Part shown: positions 25,665 to 37,295 of the stretch, in pieces
Numbering within the stretch: the first letter of the stretch is position 1
How the letters are laid out: every line of letters starts with the position of its first letter
Assembly: GCA_027382625.1 (NCBI GenBank)
Contig: JAJKFJ010020960.1
Span: 1-64,000 of the forward strand
Direction: 5' to 3'
Source: Tetmemena sp. SeJ-2015
Taxonomy: Eukaryota > Ciliophora > Spirotrichea > Sporadotrichida > Oxytrichidae
DNA length: 64,000 nucleotides
Notes under the pieces: generated by a model
Told to the model about the DNA's origin: nothing
What the model saw: the letters and a program-made list of their open reading frames with translations, nothing else
The model's database searches: none
Program-made: the position numbers and the translations under genes

Positions 25665-28600
25665 TCAGCCTCTATTGTAAATGTCTATTAGTACGACTAG
25701 TTAAATTAAAGTTTGAAACTGGACTCTAAGGAAGGAGAAGCATTGTGAATTGGCATCATAATCATTAATATAAGATTCATCAATGTCCATCTCTGATTTT
25801 TTGTTATTTTTTAGAAAATTTATAGGCACTTCTTTATTATAACTTGCTAAACTAGTTTGATGATGATTATTTTTAACTTGCATTTAACATATAGTTTTGA
25901 AGATTAAAGTTTTTATAATGCATTCTTGAGATATTTTAAGCTTCTGTTTGGAAATGAGAATCGACTGACTTAGAGGCTGATGTCTGATTCTCTAAACCCT
26001 TGATTGAGTTTGTTCTGAAATTTGAAGATTCTTTTTCAAAAAGAGTCGAGGTCAAGTTGTTGCCATCTCAATAAAAATTTGAGGAAGAAGGGAGTTTGCT
26101 TTATTTCCTTAGATTGGTATGCAGAATTGCTAGGACTTGATTGCTGCGTAATCTTGGCGTTGTAGATGCCAATGTGGATATTTTTAGCGATCTAGCATTT
26201 TTTAGTAATTAGGATGAGCTTTTGTTGCTGTTATTGGTTTGTAAGCAAGGTTATTTTTTGGAATTTCTAACTCTTGTGGAAAAGGCTGAATGAGATCTTT
26301 AAAAAATTCATGAGTTAGTTCCTGTTTCCATACCTTCTACAATACTTATTAGAGGTTGTGAAGTTATTCTTGTCAACATGAGCTTGCATCGAGGCCAATT
26401 TTCTTTTCTCGCCCTTGAGTTTTAAAGTGTTGGGCCTCATATTCTTTATAATTTCCCCTTCAAGATTTGCCTTATTCTTGTCATTCTGTATTATAAGCTA
26501 ATTTCTTTCTTCTTCTATATTTGCAAGATTAATTTATATCAATCATCTTGGGATCTTTGCTTGGGGCTTTGAGGTTGTTAAAGTTTGTATTTATAGCAAG
26601 AAATATTTGTTTGAACTAGTCCATTTCCTTGCTACAGTCTTCCTCCTCATACTTAGATTTGCACTTAGTTGTTTCTAAAATAACTTGAGAGAGATGAAGC
26701 GAATTATATTTTAAAGAAACTGAATTTATTCATCTTAGTCTCAAGTCGACTTTAAGTTTAGTGAGCCTCTACGTGTATTTATCTGCATCTGAATTTTTTC
26801 TATTTTAATTACTTATCAAGCTCTTCATTGTTTCTTTATGAACTAATAACTATTCAACGATTAGGTTTTTGAAGTATTTTGATTATTAGGTACTTGCTTA
26901 TTAGGGGATTATAGATAGGAATTTAATAGTTTAGAGGAGGTAGCAGAAGGTGAAATAAACTGTCAGGGAAATTTGATTTGGTCCTTCTCCTATTAATTTT
27001 TAAACTTAATTTTAAAAAAAAAGACTAAAAATGAATCAGGCATGCAGGAGTACTCAATCTTTAGCTCCTTTCCTTTCACGTCTGAATTTAGAGGCCACTA
27101 CAAGACCCGGGGGACTTCTTCAAGAAACAAAGGATACTCATTTTGGAGGAAGGACCTATCTAATCGCTCGCAGACGATCATGAGTTCTTTACGACTAGGG
27201 GGAGTTTGAGAATGTAAGCGGGAAGCTCTATCTAATGGTACATTCCTTTCAAAATGGTTAAGGTCAGGCCTCTTATCTACAGGGCTTTTGCTCAGCTTTC
27301 TACATTGACAAACTAGCCTATGACCTCAATTGCTACATCCTGCACAGGCGACAGCTGAATGCTAAAAAAGGGAAGGGATACGCAAAGGCATTCTTGGCTG
27401 ATGTGTAAGATATCTGAAGTAGCAAGAGGTGGCGAACCACGGGAGCGTTGCCATATGTGTGGATAAGCGAAGATTCTTCCAGCTCACAGTTTTTCAAGTC
27501 TATGGGTTTGGGCTCCAAGCTCCTCCCAAGATACCGCTGTCTTGAAGGAACAAAAAGGGAGAGTACTTTGCAAATACATTGGTGGATATTGTATGACAAA
27601 TTACGTTTTTTCCCACCCCAAATCGCACCACCACCCCAAATCGCCCCAAAATTAAATGCAACTTTGACGCGATCAAGTCTATCAAGAGTCATCCTAAGAC
27701 AAGCCATGAAATTGTGACCCTCATCAGAAAAGGCAAAGCACCATAAAAGGAAGTTCAGTCTCGTGTAGGTGATGAGATTGAGGGGAGTTCCATCAATTCA
27801 GAGTCTGGCGATTTGGAAGAGAAGGAGGGTGATTTGAGTAGAGGAGAGAATATATCAAGAAGAACAAGTAGCCTCAAGAATATAAGGAGACCTAGATCAA
27901 GCCCCAAGAATTTAGTTAGAGCGAAAGGAAAGGCATTGAGAAAAGGAGGAGAGCGAAATCAAGATGACCAATACAATGGGAACCAGGAGAAGTCAAGTGA
28001 GCCAGAGGGAGGTCCTGTGAGCAAATGTGGTACTTCCATAAGCATTGTCGCTACGAAGGCTGCAGCACGCTGAAGGTGATCACTGGAAACCATTGGTACA
28101 GGCATGTCAAGGAGCACTTAGAGTCTGGGGTTTCTAGAGAACAGATATCTTATGAGAGATGCAGTGGAGGTCATTGTGCTCTCTGTTCAGAGTGTAAGTG
28201 GAATTCTCTCAATGTTGAACTGGGTCTCGCATGAATATGAAAGAGAACACTTTTGACATAATTTGGTGCGATTTGGGGTGGTGGTGCGATTTGGGGTGGT
28301 CATTCTTTCAAATCCAGTTCATTCCAGCATGTATTAATTATTCGAGAGCATGAATCTCTGCATTCTCCTTCAAACATTGATCTGATATATTATTTAGGGA
28401 GGGAGCAGAAGGTGAGCAGGCACGGGAAGCACAAACAGATCAGGTGCGAGGTCTGCCACAAGGTCAAAACATCGGAGAGCTTCAGTACATAGCACATTCC
28501 ATCAGTCTGCAAAGCATGCTAAAGGATAGATGATGAAAAAGGAAAGCAGAAGGCTAAGAGACCCAGACTTACAAAGTGAGGACTGAAGAGAGGAGCTGGT

Positions 28601-29590
28601 CGTGTGAAGAGAAATAGAATGAATAGTTGGAGACCTGTATTGAATTGTATCGCGAGGAAGGCATTATACCAATAAATATGCAGAGTAATTGCAGATAATC
28701 ATAAGTAATTAATAATGAGGGGATGCTGTCTCCACTGAATAAATCTCTTTCTAATGCTAATATAATCAATTCCATGACAGTTTATTTCACCTTCTGCTAC
28801 CTCCTCTAAACTATTAAATTCCTATCTATAATCTCTATGAACTTTTTGGAATCGAAAGAGTTTGACTATGCAGAAATGTAAAAAGGCTGTTGAGAGGATT
28901 GTTAGGTCGAATTGAATTTTTATTGCTGAGTTTCACAACAAGTTAACTTTCTCTAATGTGTTTAAGGACAACGTATTTAGTCATATCTAGTGAGCCTGCT
29001 AAAAAAATTTTAAAAAATGAGACTTGCTATTAATTTCTGACTTTGCTTCAGTGAGAGCTTTTAGTTGAAAATGCTTTCTTTGAGGGTGCTCGGTTTGACA
29101 TATCATCTTTGCCAAGTTCAATGACTGGTGGATTATTTCCTAGAATTTGGAGGAATGATTTACTTCCGTAGTATCGATACATCCTGTTTTAGGCACTCCA
29201 CTAACACTCAACAAGTTAATTTTCATACTGCTATCTTCTTTCCATTCTGATTGCTGTAAAACGTTGCCTCTGCATAAATGGGCTTTGCTAGCTGTATCCC
29301 AGATGTACCTGATCTTCTAGCTCTCTAGCCATAACAGCATATCGTTATGAATAGTCAAGGAATCTACAGTTTCGTTTCTCATTATTAGAATCTCTTCAGC
29401 CATAATTTACTCTCTTAATTTTTGTGATTTCATCTACTTTAATAGTTCACGATAGCTTTTGTCCTATCCCCATAATAACTAGCAGTTAAAAAAGTGATCC
29501 TCTAATCTTCTGTTTTAAATTTGCGTACAAGTAAACTATACTTGGATGATTTCACTTGATAGCGAGATGCTTAGCTCTATTGAAACCAGA
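25665..29590 (-). CDS. Large coiled-coil protein gene of the 4.3 kb element, interrupted
   Basis: The right part (29590 to about 28990) is open for about 200 codons with Gln codons TAA/TAG and contains KSQKLREQIMAEEILIMRNE and LWLESQKIRYIWDTASKAHL, ending FLKFFQQAHQI before a TGA. The left part (about 26880-25665) continues in pieces with coiled-coil character (NNEELDKQLKQKK, ANLEGEIIKNM, then SRMHYKNFNL), with frame changes, finishing at TGA 25667-25665. Between them lies the nested element at 26907-28833. I do not recognise a transposase motif. By position this is the element's only large protein, so it may be an accessory or structural product, or the element may be mobilised in trans. Probably inactive now. 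Confidence 0.5.
27105..27600 (+). pseudogene. Broken ORF in nested element, upstream part
   Basis: Segments in alternating frames look coding: GEFENVSGKLYLMVHSFQNG and ILHRRQLNAKKGKGYAKAFL (about 27205-27415), then after a TGA PYVWISEDSSSSQFFKSMGL (27448-27545). The third-level element begins immediately after, at 27613. Not assigned to a family; plausibly the remains of the level-2 element's transposase. Confidence 0.35.
27613..28299. mobile_element. Third-level inverted-repeat unit with G-rich ends
   Basis: Left end 27613-27643 (CCACCCCAAATCGCACCACC onward) and right end 28266-28299 are reverse complements. Each arm itself holds two near-direct copies of a GCGATTTGGGGTGGTG-type unit. About 690 bp in all, inserted in the coding remnant of the 1.93 kb element. 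It carries a small plus-strand zinc-finger-like frame. Confidence 0.7.
27813..28234 (+). CDS. Small basic / C2H2-like ORFs of the third-level unit
   Basis: Two overlapping plus frames look coding. The first (27813-28070) is very basic and Ser/Arg/Lys-rich (SRRTSSLKNIRRPRSSPKNL). The second (28025-28234) has CRYEGCSTLKVITGNHWYRH followed by VKEH, giving a C-x4-C-x9-H-x3-H-x3-H pattern, then CSGGHCALCSECKW. A single frame change near 28030 would fuse them into one basic zinc-finger protein. The function of such a DNA-binding protein in the element is inferred. Confidence 0.4.
28392..28540 (+). pseudogene. Zinc-ribbon-like fragment of the nested element
   Basis: The plus frame reads RCEVCHKVKTSESFSTQHIP then SVCKAC: two CxxC pairs spaced like a zinc ribbon. 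It probably belongs with the ORF at 27105-27600, split by the third-level insertion. Confidence 0.4.
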
Positions 29591-29781
29591 CTAAACTAAT
29601 TACAATTAATTAATAATTAATAAATAATTTATTCTCCTTATCAATTTCAAACTCAATAAATAACAGTCTTTTAATTCAGCTGTCTCTCATCCTTGCTCCA
29701 TTCACTATTTTAAACTTCTCACTGTTAGTTCTAGATTAAATTAAAAATTTTGTAAAATCAATACTATTATCTTAATATTAT

Positions 29782-30207
29782 GTATGCTGTTGCCTAGGTG
29801 CAGAGCACTCATGATAAAATACAGAAAGATAATACCAATCAATTAAGTTTTGGAGTAAATTAATTTAATTTGTTAAATTTTCTTTAAAATTAATCAACCA
29901 CAGATTGATTACAGATATTTAAGATAAAGTATGTTTTTATATTTAGAGAAGAGTAGAATTAGCTCTTTATGTGAATGATCATTTAAACAAATAAATAGAT
30001 GCTTTTGTTTAACGACTACTCAAATTATATGATTTGAAAAACTACCTTTATATAAACTAAAATATAAAATAGGTTTTTAAAAATTATGATAGGAAATACC
30101 TTTAATTTATTTGAGATCTCTTAATATATTTTTGCAATCATTTTCATATATTTGATTTATCAGTTTTGATAATTTAATTTAGAAGACTAGAACTTACTGT
30201 TCTTGCT
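29782..30207. other. AT-rich spacer between element and paralogue D
   Basis: No gene or repeat recognised. The sequence resumes resemblance to the 3' flank of paralogue C (around 18600) near 30150, consistent with duplication of the whole paralogue unit. Confidence 0.4.
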
Positions 30208-33200
30208 TCAATCTGAATCATATATGAACTAGACCTCATCTTCTATTCTGCTAGGATGAGTTGGCTCTAGTTTTATAACTTTAAGTTTATTAATTTCATC
30301 ATTACCATCATCTCTAAATGGAGATTGAATTGTAGATAAGTTCACCTAATTTACGTTTGAGTTATCAGTTAATAAGTTATAAATAAAGCCGATTTTATAA
30401 AAAATTATCGACCTTTTAAGAGTTGTAAAACTCTCTCTTTTGGCTTAGAGTTTAGCTCAGATAAAAAAATATATTTGTCTTCTATCAAAAGATGCTTTAC
30501 CTCTGATTCATTCTAGCTCTCTTAATCCCACTGTTAGAATCTCAAGTTAGATCTTATCTTTGAAGGACTCATTGTGTTCTTGCGCTTCTATTAGAATTAC
30601 TATTCACTGAAAATGGATGATGTTAATGACTATTAACTTTTCATGTTATGTTTTCTTACAACCTGGTCATCATATTATACTAGGATGTCATTCACATATA
30701 TGCAATTATTATATGAATAAATTATTACTTTATTTTATTTATTGATTGGGCAAGAGCTTTTTAAAGAGTCTCCTATCAATTTTATTGTTCTCTCTGTTTT
30801 AAATCATCTAAGCTATCATAATTAATTTTAAAATTATATTTAAGCTATTTGCAAATTTGCAATTTACTTTTTACTTAATAATTTGCTCTTTAACGAAGCT
30901 TGAGAATCTAAATTCTTAATAAATGTAATCTTTGTTCTCTGCAGAAAGCACATTAGCTTTGAGAAAGGGAATCTTTAAAATATTTAAATCATGCTCTGTT
31001 GATATTTGGCAAGAATAATCTTTGATATCAACTTAGTCTGCCTTAATTATTTTAAAACCTCAGTCACTTAGAAGAAGGATTTAATCTTTTTCAATCCTTG
31101 CTAGTATACAGTTAGGTAATCCTAATCTTTCAAATGAAAATTTATCAACGAAAAATTACCTTAAATAAGCGAATGTAATTATTTTAAAAGGGTTTAATGA
31201 TGTATGAATAGCCAAAGAGAAAAGATTTAAGTAAGGATTTTTTCCTTTATTTCTTTGAATTTTACTTTAATGAATCTTATTTTATATCTAACTTTAATAT
31301 AAACTAATGAAAAGTCTACTTTAATTAAGGCTGGGATCAAAAAGTTTAAATCCGCTTTATGTGTGAGGTATAAATAAACTAGATATTTATTTTTATTGCA
31401 ATTTGAGTAACAATAAAATAAAGTGAAAATGCATAGGATAAAGGCTAAATAACTTCAATTATTGAATATTATTTTATTATTGAGCTTAATAAAATAATAA
31501 CTTGGGTAAAAAATTAATTTGATAAAATGTTTTGATTCATTTCATTTAAATTTTCATTTAAAATCTCTTGCATAAATTTTGCGAATCTTGAGACATTCTA
31601 GAATTTAATTCATAATTTAAATTTAAAGAATGAGTCTTTTAAGTTTGATAGTTGTTAATTTCATTATTGAAAAATATGGTTTGACTAATGATTATACATA
31701 ACTTTGAGATTTTATGACTAAGTCATCGTCTTTTTTCATATTTGAAGACTCTCTTTGAGAGATAGATAAATTTTGTCATCTTCCATAAACCTTAATATCA
31801 AACCTAAATATATTTATTAGTTAACACACAAATAATTTGATGGAATTTATACAGTTATATTTATTAAAAATTGGAGTGGGTGAACAGAATTGCACCCCTT
31901 TATATTGTTTTAATTTTTCAAAAAATAGTCTGAACTTGGCCCAAAACTTATAAACTTTTGGCTTTTTAAATTCTATTGAGGGACAAATTTTAGGATTTCA
32001 GATTTTTTGTTAGTAAATTAAAATATAGATTATAGAAGAACATATTTTTAATGCTAAAAATTAAATGAGTTGCCCTTAGAACTTATTTTTTATCAATCAA
32101 TAAATTAAAATTAGTTTCCAGATATATTGGTTTTATCCTAATTATAAATAGTGTATATACCTCCTCATTATATAATTTTAAACATTATTTAAGAGCAATA
32201 TATTTTGTTAAAAAATGAAATTTAATAAAAAGTCTCAACTAAAAATTCCTAATTGAAAAAGTATAAATATTTATTTTTCATAAACCGGATGATCTTAAAT
32301 TGTTGTATTTTGAGTCTTTAGCTGCTCAAAATTATTATTTAAGTTTCATTATTTAATTTAAAAATAAACTAAAGTTTTAATTGTATCAAAAGAAGCATTA
32401 TTGGAGTGTGAATAAGTAGTTTACTGATTAATTTGAGTTATTATTTAGGGTAATGCATGATTCAAAGAATCTTTGAATTGCCGTTTACTGCCATCTTTCC
32501 TTTTAAGAAACAGTCGAGAGATAAACAAATTTTGAATATTTTTTTTAAAAAAGAGATGATGGACTGATAGAACATTTATTATTAGAAGTTCTTGATGATA
32601 AAATAAAATGCTAAATTTATTTTGATGAAGAAGTCAACTATGAAGTAAAGGATAAAAATAAATACTCATTAATCAAACCTCAAATATACTGTTTATAATA
32701 AAATATAGAAATCTTTGAGAAAGGTTATTCATAAATAAATAATCTATTATTGTGGTTAATCCTCCCATGTCTGTAAACAATCCAAATAGTGTCTCTACGC
32801 TTCTGATTATAGTTTACTCTTGGTATCCCTTTGTGAACATTAAATATCCACCTAATAAAAATTATTTATAACATAATATAAAGCTTAAACAACTTTAATT
32901 TTATTTTCACTTATCATTTAAATTATAATAAAAAAGGGGTTGATGATTTATAAATTAAAATAATGTAGAAATTTGATGTTTTACAGATTTCTATTTAATA
33001 AGAAAATTTTTATGGTAAATTCAGCTGGCCATGATTTAAAGATTCTATAATGTGTTGTGTATTTTTTGATTTATTTATAGAAGGCTAGGTCAGTTTATAT
33101 TATACAAAATTTCTTAAATTAGATAACATTGCAAATTATTTGTTAAATTTATCATTAGATAGCTTATTACTAAGAGATTCAGTCCATTTAAAACCTTAAA

Positions 33201-36055
33201 CTTTAATATAATCCCAGTAAATGATTTAAACACATGTAGTTATTGCAACAGCTAGCAATATTCCCGTTTAGTTTCTCATATTTTATATATCTATAATAAC
33301 ATAATTTAGCTACTATATTTAATTTTCATTATAATGTTTTGAAATCCTTAAAAAAATGTAAATTATTTAAAAACCTTAGAGATTCGCATTTGATCTGCTC
33401 TCCTCTATTGAATGCGTATAGTAAAAGTCGCTAAAGGTTTAAATATCGTTAGCTATAATGGAGTCATGAAGCTCAAGAGACACTTGCTAAGTTTTAAATA
33501 CTCTCAACTGCTAGATGTCTTTTTATAAGATAGTTTTAAAATGCATTTATTCTTTAAATATTCTTATTATCATAAAAGATGATTATATATTTTATATGCT
33601 GACTTCGAATTAATTTAATTTTTGAATATAACAAGAATTGTTGATAAAAAGCAAACATTTTTTTTACATTTTATAGCTATAGAATAGAATAGTTAAAAGC
33701 GAAAATTATAAACAGAGATATGCAAAATTGAGGCAGTTTAAATCATAAATTCACCATCTGATCTGCAGCCTGCTCTATAGTTTATCGAAAATCAAATGAG
33801 TTTCTTCTGTAATTATCTCTACAGCATTTCTCAGTAGAAAGATATGTCACGCGCACTCCATATCATCTTTATTATCTTCATCTTCTAAACTTGTATCGCA
33901 TATAATTCTTGACTGAGCACACAAAAGTTGCAAGGATATAAAGTTCTTAGAATTTTATGCTGTATCGAATGGTTAAATAATTATTTAAATTAATTACACT
34001 TAAATTGCGGCTGATTTATTTCATTTTAATTTAATTTTTAATTTAATTTACTTTTCTATTAAAGTTCCACCTATATTGATAAAGTTTAGAAGTATCTTGT
34101 AGTAACCTTAACCGGCTCATCGAAATAAACTCTAAATTAATTTTAATTATAAGGAAGATATGATTGCATTATCGTGAAATAGTATTTCTAAAATAAGCTT
34201 TGCAACAAAAAAGGAGTAAACTGATCATATATTTATTACTTTAGTTAATATTTTTCAAAATACAATAAGAAAGTGAAAGGGAGAACAAGATATTTGAAAT
34301 GAGCTGATTCACTTATTCAGGGTCACCTTACTACACATTTATTAAAACATGTAAGCAAATCATTTTATTACTATCTCATACTAAGTTATTTGAAAAAGTT
34401 TAGAGTTATTTATGCTTAATTCTTACACTAATTTAAGTATCTCAATACTGATTGATCCAAACTACCAAACTACGCTAAGTTCGAAATTTAAATTCCTAAA
34501 TGACACTTAGTCTGCTTTAGAAGAGTCCTAAGTACTTGGTCATAAGGAACTTTACGAATAATCAGAATCTACTGGGGAGGTAAGTAAGAATTGCAAAAAG
34601 AACAAACTTTAAGGGAATGTTTTCGAAGAAAGAAAAAGCATAAGCATTAAAATTAAGGTCATATTCAAACTATCAAAGTTTTTGTCTTCTAATAAATTAG
34701 AGCTAGCCAAAGCCAATTCGTGTCCAGTGAAATGTTCTTTAATTCCTTATATTTTTAATATTTTAATTTGGGATAATCTAATGATTCATATCTTCGCCTA
34801 TAATATTCAAATCCTGAGAGTCAAAGAACTTCTGCGCTAGGTATACATCAAATGCTGGCTTAGAATAAATAATAAATTAAGAGCATAAATAAAAATATTA
34901 GCCTTAAACATTTCATCATAGTTACTTTCATTTTTGCATTTTATTCCTTACCCTGGGTAAATATTATCCAGAAAAACTTGATTGCAATATGCTATTTCTG
35001 CATGAAGGTACGACTATTTTTGAGAGTTAATTATCTAAAATATTTAAAGTTAATTAAAAAATTATGCCCTAGAGAGGGGTACTGAAATCCCGATGCGGGC
35101 ATAAGAAATATTTACTAATTTTGATTTTAAAACGGTATTAATTTAATATTTCTTATCAAAGCCAAGGCCATATGTGATATTTTATTATCCAAAGAACCTA
35201 TCAGTGGTGCATATTTCAGCTGGGATTTTAACCTAATTTTACGTAATTACCCCATTAACTGAGGAGGGTTAAAAAAGATAGAACTAGACCGAGAAGTATT
35301 GAAAATAACTTGTGGAGTATTCTACTGCTTGAAAGGAGTGAAATCCAATCGCAATATCGATGATCATAACTTTTAATTAAGTTGTATCTCTTTTTGAAAA
35401 TTATATTTTAGAGATTTAGTCTTTATAATCTTGAATTATAAAAAAAAAAGAGATAAAAAATGTTGAAAGATGTCGGAATAAATTATGACTTTTTAAATTA
35501 CTAAAATTATTTTGAAATTGAAATAAATAATAATATATTGATAAAGTTAATTCTAAAATATTGAAAGTAATTTTTGTATCGAAAGTGTTTATATTCAAAA
35601 CATACTCTTCCTCGGAATTAATCAAATTGAATTCCTTGTTTTGATAAGTGATTGTTAATTAGATAATTAAATTTTATAGCCTAATTGTTTAACGTTGCCT
35701 CTAAGCAATGGATACGAGCTGGATTACAAAGTAAATCAAAAGAAACAGTCGAGATAAATAATTTGAGATAGAATAGTGAATGTACCTCCTAAAACTATAA
35801 ATATAAATTTATAAATAAAAATGAACTTTAATCTAAGGATTTCAAAATTCACTTAAATTATATATTAAAACTTATATCCACTTAAATAAATCATGGATCA
35901 AAATTTTAAACTGATTTGTAAGTTGCAGAGTCTTTGTAAGTAAGAGATATAGGATAGCCAAATGCATCTATATTCCTAATCTTTTAAGCAAATTTGTATC
36001 ATTTTGTTGTTTAAGAACTCTTTTTAGTATCTTCTTGTCCTTAATTATCTGACAT
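30208..36055 (-). CDS. Paralogue D of the multi-pass membrane protein family (multi-block)
   Basis: ATG at 36055 (MSDNQGQEDTKKSSQ). An in-frame TGA then lies within a 9-nt segment bounded by AAAT; without it the frame gives FAQKIRNIDAFGYPISLTYK. Next, past a spacer with an AGTTT repeat, come VLGGTFTILS and, after the same TATCT-bounded 14-nt insert as in C, RLFLLIYFVIQLVSIAQRQR and FNLINSEEEYVLNINTFD. Other blocks follow the order of C: near 35300 and 34950, FDEPVKVTTRYF (34115), the HISLLRG-type block (34000-33760), SLELHDSIIANDIQTFSDFY (33530-33400), LLTDMGG-type (32830-32750), a hydrophobic VDFFIKINLAFYFIIKNF (32650-32540), KANVLSAENKDYIYQEFRF (30975-30850), LDDLKQREQQN (30810-30730), EAQEHNESFKDK (30600), and a C-terminus RIEDEVQFIYDSD ending at TGA 30210-30208. 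Closest relative is C. Confidence 0.65.
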
Positions 36056-36267
36056 CTTAAAAATCGTAACTTTTAAAATTTTTGTAATTTTATGCCGCCT
36101 AACGCTGCCTCTAAAGATATTTTTCAATTCGTTGAATTTAATCCCAACATTTTATATTCTTTCTTTTATCATTCTCATCGACTATCTTTTAGAAAGATTC
36201 AGGCATGATAAAATTAAGTTTGATGTGTGAATCTATAATATTTTATTGTAGAACATTCTTTAATAAG

Positions 36268-37012
36268 ATGCAAACTCGTTCATTAGCAGCTTCAGTTCTA
36301 GTAGTCATGGCTCTTTTGGGTGTAGCCTCAGCCGAGAGAGAGTGGGGCCTTTGCCAAGGTGTGAGAAGCGACATTCCAGATAAGATGCTGAACGTGACTA
36401 AGATGATGGGTCTGTGGTATGAATACCTAGTTACTCCTCAGCTGAAGAGTGACAATAATTACGATTGCGCCTCATGGCTGATGATGCAGGACAACGCCAC
36501 TGATTCTCGCTTCGTGGTAGTTCAAAATCTTTTCAACCCCTAACTCAAATGACTCTGCAATCAAGACATTCGAGATGGATTGTGAAGCCCACACAGTACC
36601 TCACTAACACTGCAGTGTGCTACTATCAGCAGGATCGCCCCAAGAACTTGCTCGAGAGCTACACTTCACACAGAGTCAGATCATTTAGAATCGCATACAC
36701 CGACTACTACAGCTACCTAATCGCTAGAGTCTGCCAATCCTACGGTGTATTCTACTATGAAGATTATAAATTTTTTTTAGCAAATTCATATAGGAAATTA
36801 TTACAGCCACTCATTATAATCTAAATAGAGATGAGGAAATTCGATGAAATTTATTTGCTCAATTTTATTACGTTGTCCTGACCAGAGACAAGACACCTTC
36901 CATTTACCACAGAAAGCAGATCAAGGAAAAGCTAGCAGAATTCGGAAAAGGACCCTCAGATTTCGATAAGGGAGAATCTTTCAAGTGCTGGGGTAATGAC
37001 TTCTGGAATTGA
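36268..37012 (+). CDS. Secreted lipocalin-family protein (two MDSs)
   Basis: Start chosen at ATG 36268 because it opens a clean signal peptide (MQTRSLAASVLVVMALLGVA). The mature part has WGLCQGVRSDI, then MMGLWYEYLVTP, matching the lipocalin G-x-W-Y/F-E motif; later YTDYYSYLIARVC matches the TDY..Y...C motif; the C-terminal part has YVVLTRDKTPSIYHRKQIKE. A 92-bp AT-rich segment (36775-36866) bounded by AATTTT splits the gene; removing it rejoins YYEDYKF to YYVVL in frame. Two single-base frame slips, both relieved by dropping one C from a C run (36537-36541 and 36585-36588), break the germline frame. Stop TGA 37010-37012. Lipocalins bind small hydrophobic ligands; the ligand is unknown. Confidence 0.75.
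36775..36866 (+). other. IES in the lipocalin gene (pointer AATTTT)
   Basis: Direct repeats AATTTT at 36769-36774 and 36861-36866 lie in the same codon phase; excising one repeat plus the intervening AT-rich sequence restores the frame. No canonical intron ends. Confidence 0.7.
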
Positions 37013-37295
37013 TATTGAATTGTGATTTGAAGTCTTTAATTAAGCACGTGTCTCAAAGTCTAGTGCATATGGTTATATTGAAGGAAGTGATGCAGTCACA
37101 TCACTTTGTATATATTATTTTCTAGAGTTGACAAGATTCAATTTCTTAACTTCATGAATTCTAAAATTATCAAAATCAAAATTTGAATTATAAGCCAAGG
37201 TTTTATGAATTATATAATTGAATATCTTTTAGTTGATGTATTCAATTGAGGAAGATAGATAGATGATATCAGGATTAAATGACTTTGGTGACAAA

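Larger units (their letters stand above)
26907..28833. mobile_element. Nested 1.93 kb TIR element (level 2)
   Basis: 59-bp inverted repeats: 26907-26965 (GATTATAGATAGGAATTTAA onward, including GAGGAGGTAGCAGAAGGTG) and 28775-28833 in reverse complement, essentially identical. It interrupts the coiled-coil gene of the 4.3 kb element. No clear target duplication was found. Its interior is GC-richer than surrounding DNA and contains broken plus-strand coding segments and a third inverted-repeat unit at 27613-28299. Confidence 0.8.
25482..29777. mobile_element. 4.3 kb terminal-inverted-repeat element with TTAT target duplication
   Basis: The left end (25482 to about 25645, starting TATTAAGATAATAGTATTG) and right end (about 29612-29777) are reverse complements over about 165 bp with almost no mismatches. 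TTAT is directly repeated outside (25478-25481 and 29778-29781), consistent with a 4-bp target-site duplication. The interior carries one long minus-strand gene starting just inside the right arm and ending just inside the left arm, itself interrupted by a second TIR element. The near-identity of the arms suggests recent insertion. It separates paralogues C and D. Confidence 0.85.

Noticed and set aside
27613..28299. Reading the CCCCAAA-containing ends as hypotrich telomeric repeats (C4A4)
   Set aside because: Only isolated CCCCAAAT/CCCCAAAA units occur, embedded in a longer 16-18 bp unit; no tandem C4A4 array exists anywhere in the window.
36205..36267. Upstream ATG (36205) as start of the lipocalin
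   Set aside because: It would place a non-signal segment before a textbook signal peptide starting at 36268; the upstream part is AT-rich and probably 5' UTR or IES.
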